Shown: piece by piece, positions 12,455-24,200 of the stretch | Numbering within the stretch: the first letter of the stretch is position 1 | Layout: each line of letters starts with the position of its first letter | Origin: Arthrobotrys musiformis | Taxonomy: Eukaryota; Ascomycota; Orbiliomycetes; Orbiliales; Orbiliaceae | Length of the DNA: 64,000 nt | NCBI GenBank assembly: GCA_036971715.1 | Contig: JAVHJL010000002.1 | Span: 2,140,501 to 2,204,500 of the forward strand | Direction: 5' to 3' | The notes under the pieces: model-generated | What the model was told of the DNA's origin: nothing | The model's database searches: none | What the model saw: only the letters and a program-made list of their open reading frames with translations | Translations under genes and position numbers: made by a program

Positions 12455-14044
12455 CTACGCGCCTTCACTACCAAACTCCGCAGTCCAATCATTACTCTTC
12501 TTAACATCTTCTTGGCTGACAGTCGGTCTGCTGCTTTGTACGGCTTTCACAAAGTCTTTGAGCGTCAGTGGTGGCTCCGCCAGATCCTCGCTCTTTACGT
12601 CGACCCATGTCATTTCCATAGCACCCTTGTCGCCAGGGCTGCATGGCGTAAGCTTCCTCTTGACCACGCGTTCCTCCCTGTCGTCGTTCTCGTCCTTCAT
12701 CTTCTCCTGTACCTCGATCCACTTATAGTGTGTCGCCATCTGGATTTTGCGGATAGGCTGCATCAAGGCGTCATTCACTGCGATACTGATATCAGATCCA
12801 GAGTAGCCTTCGGAGATTTTACCAAGATGTCGGTAATCTTGAGGCCCCAGCTCGCAAGGGGTTGTGCCGACGGAGATTTGGAACATTCGCTGGCGGGAGG
12901 CGGCATCGGGTAGGGCGATGTGTATTCTTCGTTGGAAACTAGAAATGGCTTTTGTTAGACTGGTGTTATCGATTTTAGGATGTGGATGGATTTTAGGCAT
13001 ACCGTCTACGAATAGCGCCGTCCAATTGCCATGGGATATTTGTAGCTCCAAGGACCAGCACTCCGGTCGAATCGTGACCCACACCATCCATCTGCACCAA
13101 CATTTCTGTTTTTATTCTCCTGCTGGCTTCCGACTCTCCCTCACCTCGGTTTCCGCAGAGGGCGTCAAGTTCATCGATGAAAATGATCGACGGCTTGTTC
13201 TCTCTTGCCATGCTGAATAACTGCTTGACGAGTCTAAAAGGATTTTTCTGTTATATTAGCTTGATAGATCCCCACAACCACAGCATGTCTCACGACTAGA
13301 TCTTACCTCTCAGACTCTCCCATCCACTTGCTAACCAAGTCACTACTGCTCACGGAGAAGAAAGTGCTGTTCGCCTCCGTCGCCACCGCTTTCGCCAGAT
13401 AACTCTTACCGGTACCGGGGGGTCCGTACAACAGGATACCCTTCCAAGGCTTCCTCTTCCCTGTAAACAAATGCGGGAACTTGATAGGTAATATAACAGC
13501 CTCCTTCAAAGCCTCCTTGGCCTGTTCCAAACCAGCGACATCCTCCCATCGGATATTCGGCTTCTCGGTCAAAATCGCACCGGATAATGCGCCTCTGAGC
13601 TTCTTGGAGTCGGTATCGAGATCGTCTTCGTCTTTCCCTTTGCCCCCGGCACCGGATTCCTTCCCGTTCGCACCTATCGCTTTCGGCTTCTTCTTGTTGG
13701 AGTCGTCTGCCAGATGGGTCTTGAGTTTCTCGGCGCGTTCCATGTATTCGGTGGCTTTCTGCCGGATCAACTCTTTGGATTTTGGGTTCTTCTCCCCTGT
13801 ATTTTAGAGTTAGTGTAATGTCAGCATGCCGCCTTTTGTCTTTTGTGTATAGATTCTGGTTTTATGTGAAAGATCTCTGCAGGAGGATAGACCGAAGGGG
13901 TATCGCACATTTCAAAGCTAGCATGAAGAGGTTGAGAGAGTCATAGTATCCCTGGTAGGCCTTCTCGTAGTTCTGGGCGGTGTCGTCTTCAATGGCCTTC
14001 TTGACGGTTTCTATCGCCCGGCCGAGAAAATCGGTGGTCGCCAT
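12455..14044 (-). CDS. VPS4: Vacuolar protein sorting ATPase Vps4
   Basis: AAA ATPase that disassembles ESCRT-III filaments on endosomes and at other membrane-scission sites. Exons 14044-13909, 13796-13307, 13233-13003 and 12938-12455 give 446 residues (yeast 437). Residues 1-75 form the MIT three-helix domain (IETVKKAIEDD...YYDSLNLFMLALKWEKNP). A Gly/Lys-rich linker follows. The AAA cassette has Walker A GPPGTGKS at 170-177, Walker B IIFIDE at about 225-230, the SRH region around GATNIPWQLDGAIRRR, and the C-terminal Vps4 helix ending in NDWTAEFGSEGA. Exon 1 splits the Trp codon of LALKWEKNP, which fixes the donor. The gene diverges from prefoldin 6 over 560 bp. Confidence 0.96.
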
Positions 14045-14604
14045 GGTGGGAAGTGGGAGGTATCGGTGGTATCCGAGCTGACGGAGGGTGTAGATAGCTG
14101 TACGAGGGGGGGTTTTAAATGTTCGGACCGGACCAGGTGCAGGTGAAGAACTCGATCAAGGTCGCAAAGAGTCAGCACGAGAGTCCCGCTGTGGGTCCAG
14201 GCTGCCGTGAGGGAATACGTAATTCTGCTATTCCGCCCTGTTCCTGCTGCAGAAAAACGAGGATGGTGATGAGGAAGAGGGGAGAGACAAGGAGGGTAAA
14301 GTGACAGGTGCGAGGAAGAGGAGGTTTGTCGTTGACGACAGGCAGAGAGAGCAGCTATGGATACATGGGGTAAAGTGTGCTAACAAAATGGCAGCCAAAG
14401 CAAGGTTTCGAGCGGGTTCGGTTTGCTTGGCCGCCCGTGCAAAATAGACATAATCCCACATCCGCCATTATCAATATTAGCAATCTCTCGCAAAGCAGCC
14501 AGCCAGCCAACAAGCAGACCCAGACGAACGGGCAGACCGAAGAACAAGGACGGGAGCCAGGTTACAGCTGTCCAGGCGAGAAGATATATCGAGATCAAGC
14601 AGCC
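14045..14604. promoter_or_regulatory. Divergent promoter between VPS4 and prefoldin 6
   Basis: The two start codons are 560 bp apart and point outward. The frame of prefoldin 6 stays open upstream to about 14377 but without an ATG, so 14605 is the first usable start. A repeated AACARCAGAC-like and CAGCCAGCC texture lies at 14490-14530. I identify no named factor site. Confidence 0.55.
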
Positions 14605-15237
14605 ATGGCGAACGTGCAGCAGCTGTCCGACGAGTTTTCAGATCTCCAGAAGAGTATGTGATATGATGATGCCCCACTACGCTGCACAGATGCGCAAGTC
14701 CCCGCGTGCGTGACAAACGTGGCTAACACCATACTATCGTATAATTTAGAGCTGCAGGATGTCATCGAGGCTCGTCAGAAGCTAGATGCCCAGCTCTCCG
14801 AGAACCAGGCCGTCCAGAAGGTACATCATTACATTTTGCTTGGTTTGAATGCCTCGTATATCTAATTTTAAATACTGACGTTCGCCTGTGGTGGTGGTGC
14901 AGGAGTTCAAAACACTCGATGCGGACGCAAATATCTACAAGCTCATCGGACCTACTTTGATAAAACAGGATAAGGACGAGGCAGTCATGAATGTTGACAA
15001 GCGGTTGGACTTCATCGAGAAGGAAATGTGCGTCCTCACCCACTCCCACGTCCGAACGGTGAAGCTAGCTAGCTTCAATAGACATCTGATACTAACCATA
15101 TTTTATGCGACAACAGAAAGCGCATCGAGGGACAGATTGCCGAGTTCTCAGAGGCCAGCGAGAAGAAGAAGGCAGAGATTATGCAGATTCAGATGCAACA
15201 GCAGCAGCAGCAACAAGCGCCGGCGCAGCAGAAGTAG
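14605..15237 (+). CDS. Prefoldin subunit 6 (beta class)
   Basis: Subunit of the hexameric cytosolic prefoldin, which hands unfolded actin and tubulin to the CCT chaperonin. Exons 14605-14653, 14750-14820, 14903-15027 and 15117-15237 encode 121 residues, the usual size for this small subunit (yeast Yke2/Gim1 family). Two long coiled-coil helices flank the beta-hairpin marked by DADANIYKLIGPTLIKQD; the C-terminal helix runs through KRIEGQIAEF. The tail is a CAG-coded glutamine run (QMQQQQQQQAPAQQK), a low-complexity addition beyond the conserved core. Each intron falls between or within conserved heptads, and all frames join without conflict. Confidence 0.94.
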
Positions 15238-15478
15238 TTTCTCAGTTATGGAGCGAAGTACTATTACAAGCATGTCGATATTCCATCTCAACGTCCCTAA
15301 TCACACCAAAAGCTATTTTTACGAGCATATATAGTTGTCTGTACATATATGATGATACCCATGGCGAATTTATGACGATACTCTGGATATTGGTACTGGT
15401 ATTGGTAGATGGTATATATTAAAAAGTATCGCTGTGATGTGTAACTCTAATCGGGCCGGCGTGTTTATATACAGACGT
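15238..15478. other. Convergent 3' ends of prefoldin 6 and RPA34
   Basis: A 241-base tail-to-tail spacer, AT-rich, without coding potential. Confidence 0.5.
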
Positions 15479-16873
15479 TCAAGCTTCGGCCTTCTCTTTC
15501 TTATGCTTCTTCTTCTCTTTCTTGCCCTCCTCGTCGTGTTTACTCTTCTTTTCCTTTTTCTTCTTCTTCTCCCCGTCCTCGTCTTTGCTCTTTTCCTTCT
15601 TTTCTTTTTTGGATTTCTTCTTGTCTGTCTCTTCCTCAGAGGCTTCCTTCTCCTCATCCTCTACTACTGTCACGACTTCTTCTTCTACCGTCTTCGATCT
15701 CTTCTTCTTCTTCTCCTTTGGTGTCTCTTCGACTTGGGGTTCGCTCTTCTTCGCCTTCTTTGGTGTTACGACGATGGGCTCCGCTTCATCCATAACTACG
15801 TCGTGGTCTCCGTTCGCTACAAGGTCTTTGCGGGGTAGGACGGATTCATTGATGTTGTAATCTGCCTCTTCGCCGTACCCCGCCGGCATAAACCTCATTC
15901 TCAGTCCCTCTGGCTGTTTTCGAGGTGGCGGCGGTAGCCCTTGTTCTCCAACCTTCGTCCGTCCGGATGGCGGTGCCTCTGTTATTAAGTATTGAGCAGT
16001 TGGTGCCACCGACGCTAAAGAGTATATCGTCAGGATACCGTTCCAAATATCATTTTCGAAAACCTTGAAGTAATAAAATTACCTAGCTGATACCCCTTCT
16101 TCCCATTCTTGGGCACCATAACCTTCATACTCGAGCTGACCGAATCCGTCGACCGCCGTACGGTGAACTTGACATCGCCTGATTCGATTGTCTCGCCTTC
16201 TAATCCGCTGTGAAGCTTTATCTTCTTGACGTCCGAGAACTTGAATTTGGAAGGGGCGGTGAATAGGAAGATTTGCTTCCCGCCCAGTGATGATGGGATA
16301 GAGCCGGTGGATGTTATGTCGAGGGGGGTGAATCCCGGTGGGACGTCTTTGTCGAGCGGTAGTTTGAATTGAGCGGTCTTTGAAGATTTTGCTGGTTCCG
16401 AAGCTTCGCTTTCGCTTTCGTCATCGTCGCTGTCTTCTTTGTCTGACGATTCTTCCTCTGAGGACTCGGACTTTGATTCCCTGCAGATGTTTATTAGTTT
16501 AAGCTACCGGTTTGGGAAAGAAGCAGTCAACATACTCTTCGCTGGACTCCTCGACGACCTCGACGACCTTCTTGCTCTTCTTCTTACTGTCCTTCGCAGA
16601 CTTTGAATCTGCAGCCGCAGCGCTCTCTTTCCCCTTTTTGGACGAACCGGCCCCGGATCCATTGACCTTCTCACTGCCGTCCCTATTCCTCTTCTTCGAA
16701 GTTTTCTCCGTCGCCTTCGCTACCGCTGGCGGCGCATCGGCCATGGGTTCATCGTCATCGAGGTCGGAATCATCCACGTATTCCGAAGACTTCAGCGCCG
16801 GTTTGGACTTCGACGGCTTCGGCGATTTAGCTGTCGATGCTGCCGCAGACTTCGAGGTCGATTTCGAGGGCAT
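15479..16873 (-). CDS. RPA34: DNA-directed RNA polymerase I subunit Rpa34 (PAF49/A34.5 type)
   Basis: Subunit of nucleolar RNA polymerase I; with A49 it forms a TFIIF-like module that supports initiation and elongation on rDNA. Exons 16873-16536, 16480-16083 and 16014-15479 give 423 residues. The N-terminal third is Lys/Ser/Glu-rich and disordered. The conserved core begins near FKLPLDKDVPPGFTPL and includes KQIFLFTAPSKFKFSDVKKI, an IESGDVKFTVRR strand, and RKQPEGLRMRFMPAGYG, all characteristic of the A34.5/PAF49 dimerisation domain. The last 110 residues are a Lys/Glu tail (KKKKEKKSKH) of the kind seen in fungal and animal A34.5. An in-frame ATG at 17065 would add a poly-Lys leader read through the promoter T22 tract and lies 19 bp from the GRC3 start; I reject it. 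Confidence 0.85.
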
Positions 16874-17083
16874 TGTGCTGATTTTGTCAAGGGTTTCGAA
16901 GGGTGAAGTTGAGAGTTTGGAAGTAGTTTTCGCTTGGGAAAGGTTCAAAACTTTTTTTTTTTTTTTTTTTTTTGCACTTCCCTGTCTGGCTGCCATCGCG
17001 CGGGATGCATGGGTCTCGGCACGAATTTCTTTCCTTCGATTACGCTTCCTAGCTTCATACATCATCCGTCATAAGACCCAAAA
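16874..17083. promoter_or_regulatory. Shared divergent promoter of RPA34 and GRC3
   Basis: Only 210 bp separate the two start codons. The centre holds T22 (16952-16973), a poly(dA:dT) tract of the kind that keeps nucleosomes off yeast promoters. Both flanking products act in rRNA synthesis or processing, so shared control is plausible. Confidence 0.65.
16952..16973 (+). repeat. T22 homopolymer in the RPA34/GRC3 promoter
   Basis: Uninterrupted run of 22 T on the plus strand between the divergent genes. Confidence 0.9.
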
Positions 17084-19378
17084 ATGTCGAAAAGAACGAG
17101 CGATAGTAAAGTCAAAGGTGCGTAAAACCCCCCAATCGCTTTATTTTCAATCAATTCACTAAATGCCACATAGCACCCCTCAGCGCCCTCGCCGCCAGAC
17201 GTCTGCGACAACAGCAGCAGGAACAGGCAGAATCCCCCAATGGCGCCTCAACACCAGTCGCAGAGGCGGTATCAATCCATACAAAAGATACACAAACCAC
17301 CGCTCCCACGACACCACTGAAGTCACGGAGTCCATCCGCGATACCAAAAGATGGTATAGCGGACGCTTCAGATGCAGATACCCCCACGCCACGGTAAAAC
17401 GAACAACATGTATATTTGCACTTTTTTTTTGACTTCCTGTTTTTGAATATACGAAGCTAATGCGATGGTTGGGGGTGCGATAGACAGTTATCGAATTTTG
17501 TGCAGACGGGGGATAATTATGTGTATAATACGCAGACGTCGGAGACGGTGGTTAAACTACGGCGTGGGGAGGTGTGTAGATTGATAAAACGCTACCAAGA
17601 CGGGGTGGTTATGTGCTAAATTTTTCATCTACTAGTCTCTGGTCATCCAGGGCGAGTACAGGGTATTGGTTACGAGCGGGGGTATATCCATCTGCGGCGC
17701 CATACTAGAGACATCGGCCTCCATCGACGTTATCGCACCATCCACGCAAGCCCTCCCTGTGATCGAATGCGCCCCGAAGTCGAAGAAGAGGAAGGTCGAT
17801 AAAGCGGCGGCGAGGAAGGATGGGGAATACGATGCGATATTTACTTTGCGAAATACGCAGAGTGGGTTGAATGATATCGGGAGGATATGTCCTCGCTTCG
17901 ATAGGATATGGAAGCCGCCGTTGACTAGCACGACTGTGAAGTCGAGGGCTTCTGGGTCGTTTACGCCGGTACGTAACTTTTAGCAGAAATAAATGTACAG
18001 TTCTATTCTAATAACTGCTATATAGATCCTATCAGCGACCCAAGTAACACCAATCCTCACCATCCCGCCTTCCTGGCAAGCACCACTCACAACCCTCGCC
18101 TCACCAAAACAATCCCCAAAGGTCATCTTCATCATCGGTGGGAAATCAGTCGGGAAATCAACTTTCGGACGGTACCTCCTGAACACCCTCGTAACCACAA
18201 ACCCACAGCAATCGCCCGTGGCATATCTAGACCTCGACCCCGGTCAGCCGAGCTTCACGCCACCATGCATGCTCTCACTACACAAAATTGCCTCCCCAGT
18301 TATCTCCCCGCCGTTCGCGACATTTACGTCCACGGAGATAGTAAGACAGCATCATGTGGGATATATCTCCCCGCGCGAGGATCCAAAGTACTACCTCCGC
18401 TGCGCGGCAGATTTGATGAGAGAATACAGAAGGTTAACAGACGAAGAAGGCGAACGGATGACGTTGATTGTTAATACGTGCGGTTGGATCAAGGGACTAG
18501 GCAGGGAGTTATTACAAGAGCTAGTTTCCGTCTGCGAACCAACCGATATCGTGGGATTGGGAGATGTAGATGGGGTATTTGCGGAAATAATCCCCGGCGG
18601 CGGGAAGTCGATCAAGCGACATCTATTGGAAGCTGGTGGCGCAGGGCAAGCGGTGGGTAATACCCCCGGCTGTCAGGCGTTTACCCCAGCCGATCTACGA
18701 ATGCTCCAAACCATCGCGTATTTTCACCAATGCTCCAACCCCGACGATAATGGACCTTCCTTCGACTTTGAGAACCACCTCACCGCTATACCGCCCTTAC
18801 TCGCGGCTTATAAAGGACCGGCGAAGGTTATCCACGGCCTCACGATCCTCGATACAACCATCCAACCCGATCTTTTCCCCACAGCACTAAATGCAACAAT
18901 AGTCTCAATCAAACTAATAAACCCCACAAACACGGACCACCCAACAATCCAATACCTCGAAGACCACGATCATGAAACACCGTACATCTCCGCCAACCGC
19001 TTCGACGGTACGAGCGGAATGTTACCGGCAGAAGGAACGGTAACGGCCGGAATGGCAGTGGTTAGAGGTATCGATGAGGAAAACGGGGAACTCCAGCTGT
19101 TGACTCCGATGGGTGATGATGAGATTAATGGGTTTTTGGAGGATGGGTGGAGAGTTTTGGTGTGTAGGGGTAGAGACGAGATGCCGGTTTACTTGATGTG
19201 GGACTGGAGGGACGGGAGGGTAGGGCGGAAGAACGTCAACGGGCGGAGGGGGGCGGGAAGTGGTGGGGAGAAGATGCCGTATTTGGATTTTGTGGATGGA
19301 GGTGAGGTTACGGGCAAGGGTGCGAAGGAATGGAAGGTGCGGAGGAATATTATGCGGAGGAGCCAGCAGAGACGCTAA
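17084..19378 (+). CDS. GRC3: Polynucleotide 5'-hydroxyl kinase Grc3 (NOL9/Clp1 family)
   Basis: Kinase that phosphorylates 5'-OH RNA ends; with the nuclease Las1 it processes ITS2 of pre-rRNA. Exons 17084-17117, 17174-17393, 17484-17571, 17636-17968 and 18026-19378 encode 675 residues. The N-terminus is APLSALAARRLRQQQQ. A beta-rich N-domain (GEYRVLVTSGGISICGAIL) precedes the Clp1-type P-loop GGKSVGKS at residues 263-270. AYLDLDPGQPSFTPP is the Walker B-like DxDxGQ signature of the family, and LIVNTCGWIKGLG the lid-region motif. The acceptor at 17483 was chosen because it alone keeps QLSNFVQTGDNYVY in frame with a CG|GTAAAA donor. The C-terminal 250 residues match the less conserved Grc3 tail. 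It is divergently paired with RPA34. Confidence 0.92.
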
Positions 19379-20984
19379 AAAACTACAATATGGATGGAGT
19401 CATGATGTGAGGCATTAACGATTTCTGGAGGTTGGAGATGTTGCAAGTTGGATTGTATGCATTAGAAGAGGGTGTGGTATATAGTCTGCGTACCGACGGC
19501 CGACGATGCGGTTGGAAGCGAATACAAGCGACGAAAATGGAGCGATTACGTTTTAAGAATTTCGCAGGTTGCACACGCTTCGAGGGCAGACAAAGAGGAA
19601 GTTGATCAACTGCGGCTTTGGGAATAGATTGCGCATGAAAGACATGGCCGGGCCCGGGTCCTTTTACCCCCCCTTCCATCGAGAATAACTATAGCGATTA
19701 CTATACCACTATACTATACCATACCGAAATATCAAGGAAAGCTAGGGGGCGGCAAGGAAATGGTGCTAGTTCCAGACCAACTAATCCCGTGCCATCCATC
19801 ATAGAAACGAGTATCAATATCGTACACTACCACAGCCATCAATCGAAAGAGAACCGTCAAGAATCACGATATAAATTATAAAACAAAGGAATGTGTTGCA
19901 GGCCGTTAACCCCAAGGGCCCAGAACGATCAATTACACTGATAATATCAGCTTATCACATTCACTTGCCCCTCCTTTTGTGAAATTTGTAACGTAAAATT
20001 TTTCCATCAAACCCAGATTTCGAGACGAATCGGTACCGGAGTATGCAAGGTTTAGATTTGTGATATAGTGTACATTACATATATATAATTCACCTGCATG
20101 CGTTTTTTGAGGCACTTAATTTTGCTCTGGGACTTTACGATCTGGGGGGTGGTAAGTTATTCCATCCTGATCGAAATTATTTAATTAATCTTTTGAAAAG
20201 CTGTCAGAATTACGATACGGGAAGGCTATAGGTTGGGTTTGGATTAGTTTGACTTGAGCTGCAGTCTTCTTGCGCGGTGGATCCTATTGGTTCTGGCGGT
20301 TTATTCATGTGACGGGATAGCTGGTACGATCATGATGATCAAGATAGTAGAGGTGGAGTCTGCAGGCTTCCCCGGTTGAGCACGGTGGGGAATTTGTTAT
20401 GTATGTACTTGGAATTGGGGACTTTGGAGGCTCGATTCGATTTTCCTGGATTTGCGGTTGGGAGAAGCAAATATTATTGATAGGGATAACGAGTTTATAC
20501 AGGGGATATCTGGGAGACCGCTGTTTTTGATATCTTGCCAGCTTATTATCGAAGTGTACATCTTTAACGCTGTCTGTTTTTTCGGTGTCTCAGAGGATTT
20601 AATAATTCTTTGGGTGTTCATTGAAGCCGAGATGGTGGTGTGGAGACCCCCCCTGTCGGCCTCCCCAAGTAGACGTCTACCACATACATACAATAAGTAC
20701 CTGTCGAGTTTTCTTTTTCGAAAGGGGGTTGAGGAAACAAGGAAAGAGGCTTGGAAGTGAGAAGAAAAAAACGGCTTTTTTTGTTAGTTATGGGTTGGAA
20801 GTGGGGTTCTATTGGAACCGCGGGTGCGGGATTGGAGACTAAAGATTGTGGACATTCGATGTTGGGTGGATTTTGCAATATTTGAAGGATGGTGGATGCG
20901 ATGCCACTAAAAAGGTTCAACTTTTTTGAATTTTCCGTAGACGGGATTTTGGAATTTCTACAAACTGGAGCTAAATACACGGAA

Positions 20985-21284
20985 CTAATGAACACTAACT
21001 ACCCCCTGGGCTGGGGCTTCACTAGTTCCTTTCTTACCTCCCATTGAAGTATCCCTCAACGAAACTCCGTTCACTTTGGATCTATTCAACTCTTTTTCGC
21101 ATTTTTCAAAGAGCTCGCGAGATCCGGTGATGCATATATCTGGGGGAGCTGAAGCAGGGTCCACGGGATATGACTGGTCCGCCTTCTCGACTCCTACGAG
21201 GCACAATTTCGGACGAGCTCGTTGTTGCGCGCGCGGACCGGACGTCGGGACTGGGAAGTGGAGATGGCAGAACGCTGACAGGAC
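20985..21284 (-). pseudogene. ATG-less open frame, possible coding remnant
   Basis: Ninety-nine codons stay open on the minus strand between an upstream TAG and the stop. The peptide (for example LCLVGVEKADQSYPVDP and ICITGSRELFEKCEKEL) has the mixed, non-repetitive composition of coding sequence, but there is no ATG in its first two thirds, no clear acceptor, and no family I recognise. It adjoins a stretch with RIP-like dinucleotide bias, so a decayed gene or element is one explanation; chance is another. Confidence 0.25.
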
Positions 21285-24200
21285 CTAAGTTCGTCCTAGT
21301 CCCGTGCTAAACTGCTTTGACCGAAAATCGAGCTAGCAGCTTTTAGTTTTCGCGAAATTCGTTCCCGCTAGGCTAGGATCGAATTATCGAACGTCGAGGT
21401 CTAAAGTATTCAAGGATTTAGGGTTTATAGTAGAGTTAACGCTAAAGCTCAGAGTCGCCGTTTGTATTGTTCTTGTTTAGCTTGAGATGTTAGACTGGAA
21501 GCCTTTAAGGCTGATGAATTTGAGTCAAGTTTACAATGCTTAGCCCCGGGAGGGCTTGTTTAATCATTATTGTTCCATCAATAACCGCGAGACAATATCT
21601 AGTAGTGAATACTAGCAATTGCTCATAAAGAATGACAGTTGATAGTGTTAATTATAGCTTCGAATTTAACAATGAGCAAGGGTTTCCGGATTCGAACATT
21701 TTTATGGTTTGATTTATTTCTTACACCCGAGATTGGACTATAATGCGGATGGGATTGGGGAAAGAGTGTAATGCTCACCGGATTCTACTTACGCATTTCG
21801 AGTATATCCTATCCACATGATCTCGTGTGCAATGGTGATACAGCATTAAGAAACGAGGGGTTTTGAGTCTTCACCGGTTGCAGCGAATTAATATAATTAT
21901 AAGGTGACCTTTATGAAGTAAAACCAGGGAAGTGGAGGTAACCATCGTACGATTTTCCGGGGTGGTATTATTAACCAACGGGGATATGAAATGTAATCAA
22001 TAATAGAGTACTGATATTGAAAATCAGTCTTTTGTCGGGCGAGAGAGCCGAATGGATCATGGTGATTTGAGAACAAGCATGATCTTTGAATCGTGCAGAT
22101 GGCTTGCAGCGTGTTTTTTACTTGGGAATCATTGGGAGTAAGTACCCGACTCGGCGGGTGGTTCGTCGGTGGTACTTTGCTTTGATGTTGGTATTTGATC
22201 AGGATCTTTGGTTGCTTTTCTTCTGGCAGGAAGCTACGGATTTTCCAAAAATGAAGTCACAAGCTTCCTAAAGGGAGAAGGAAGTAGAGGAGGATCGACC
22301 CCCCGTGCGGGTAAGGATATAAACCGTTATCAACCTATCGATTTCTCTACTAAAGAAAAGCGAAAGTGATCAGCTTTTCGCGGACGGTGGAGGGACAAAA
22401 ACTGGTTTTGGTTATTCGAGCCTCATATCGCATATCCTCATGAATTCCATTCGTCTGAATTGTTCAAGAAAAAAGGAAAGCTGCAGAGTTATGATGTACG
22501 ACCTGCAGCTCAGCGCAGGGTGGAAGTGCGGACCAGCACCGTTATCTCTTGGAGGCTTTGGAGGTTAAACGATTTCGCTGACAACGTTTATGCGGATACT
22601 TGGATACATAGGTTCTTTTTGTTCCGAGGAGGTACCGCTGATTGTCTTTTTGCGATTTGGACTAGCTCCTCGACTGGGCGTGCTTTGCTTTGCTTTTGGG
22701 GTTATCTGTATGTAGACGTATATCAGAGGAAAACGCAATTAATGGACGGGGATATGCGACAAAAAGAAAATAAACGGGAATCGTATCAGTTATCATATCA
22801 AGCAGTCTCAAAAAAAAGTAAAGAGGTCTGTCGGTGTGAATATTTAGAAAACTGTCTGAGCGATATTATATTGTAGCTTTGAAGCCTTTTGAATTATATT
22901 AAAAGGTCGGGGCGCACGAACCCTCGTATTTTTCAATATAAGTTGTGTTATATATGGTAACTCGATCGTACGATCGTGACAAAGGTCTGATCAATGAACC
23001 ACGAAACTATCAACTGCAAGCCGCAAGACCGTTTAGACTAAAACCCGTTCCGGACGGTCGGATCCGTGGGCGTCGCGAGACCCCCCAGCATTCCTTTCGA
23101 AACTCGGCTTTTTTCAAATTATGTAGTAATTCAGGTGCTTTCATTCCACCCAACGGAGTCTAGATATCATATCATATCATACCGCAGCCGTTTTCACGAT
23201 ACCAACAGTTTTACCTAACGCGTATCTTGGGTATTTGACCATTCTTCGGGTATTAGGAAATTATTTCTGAGAACGAAAGTACCGGCGGGTCTTTCTTTTG
23301 GTTGTATGCACTGCAAGCCATTTATATATATCCTAGGGTAAACAGACAGGAAGGACTCCACCTGTCAATCCGGTTGAACTTCTAGAACAGCAGGTACGGA
23401 GTGTGTCGCAAGTTGTCTCTGCATGCAATCTTCTGCAGGCTGTTTGGATCCTCTCTGTCTGTTTAAATTTATCCAACGGGTAATTCGAATTCTTTCAGAT
23501 ATCGATAAAACATTCAACCGGGATCTACCATTTTTCTCTGTCTTCCAGTCACGAGTGCTACGTGAGAAAGGAAAAGACCACACCCCTGGTTATTTCCTTT
23601 TGATCGAGAGAGAAAGTTGCGGCGGGTAGGAAAATACGGAAGAAACCAGTATTCTTTTTTTCCCTTTTACTTTTTTATTTTCTATATTCTTTTTGAGGGA
23701 TATCGTGAAACATAACGGTGCGGACGTCTGTTCAGCGAGGGACTTTTGCTATCCCGACCCCAAGGAATATTCAGAATCAATAAAAACTAAAAAAGAGGCA
23801 GCAAGCTCAAGGTAAGTAAAGCAAAGCAAAGCATGCATCATAGCTGCCAATTGGCATTCTGCATCTATGATTTGTTCAAATTGTCATTTCGAGGATTGCG
23901 ATTGGAGGTTATTCCCCGGAGTTTTTTCGTCTGGATATGTTATGTTGTCCGACCCCCCTTCTCCTCCATATACCCACGTCCATACATACTTTCCCTACAT
24001 ACAGACATAACATATCATGGGCATGGTTGATCCCCATCTTTTTTCTTTTGCTTTTCTCCTCTTTTTATTCGAAGTGCCCTGTTCCCAGCCGCAGTTTGAA
24101 TAAAAAAAAAAATAAAAAAAAAAGAATTATCAGACCGAAAGGAACTTATCGCGGAAGAAGGAGAGGGAAAACGTGCATGTGGGAATTTTCGTCTGATGCG

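Noticed and set aside
16874..17065. Upstream in-frame ATG for RPA34 at 17065
   Set aside because: Would translate the promoter T22 as poly-Lys and begin 19 bp from the GRC3 start; the homologous protein begins downstream.
22460..22876. 138-codon plus-strand open frame in the 6.5 kb gap
   Set aside because: Begins at a non-ATG codon, has no motif, and there are no splice partners.
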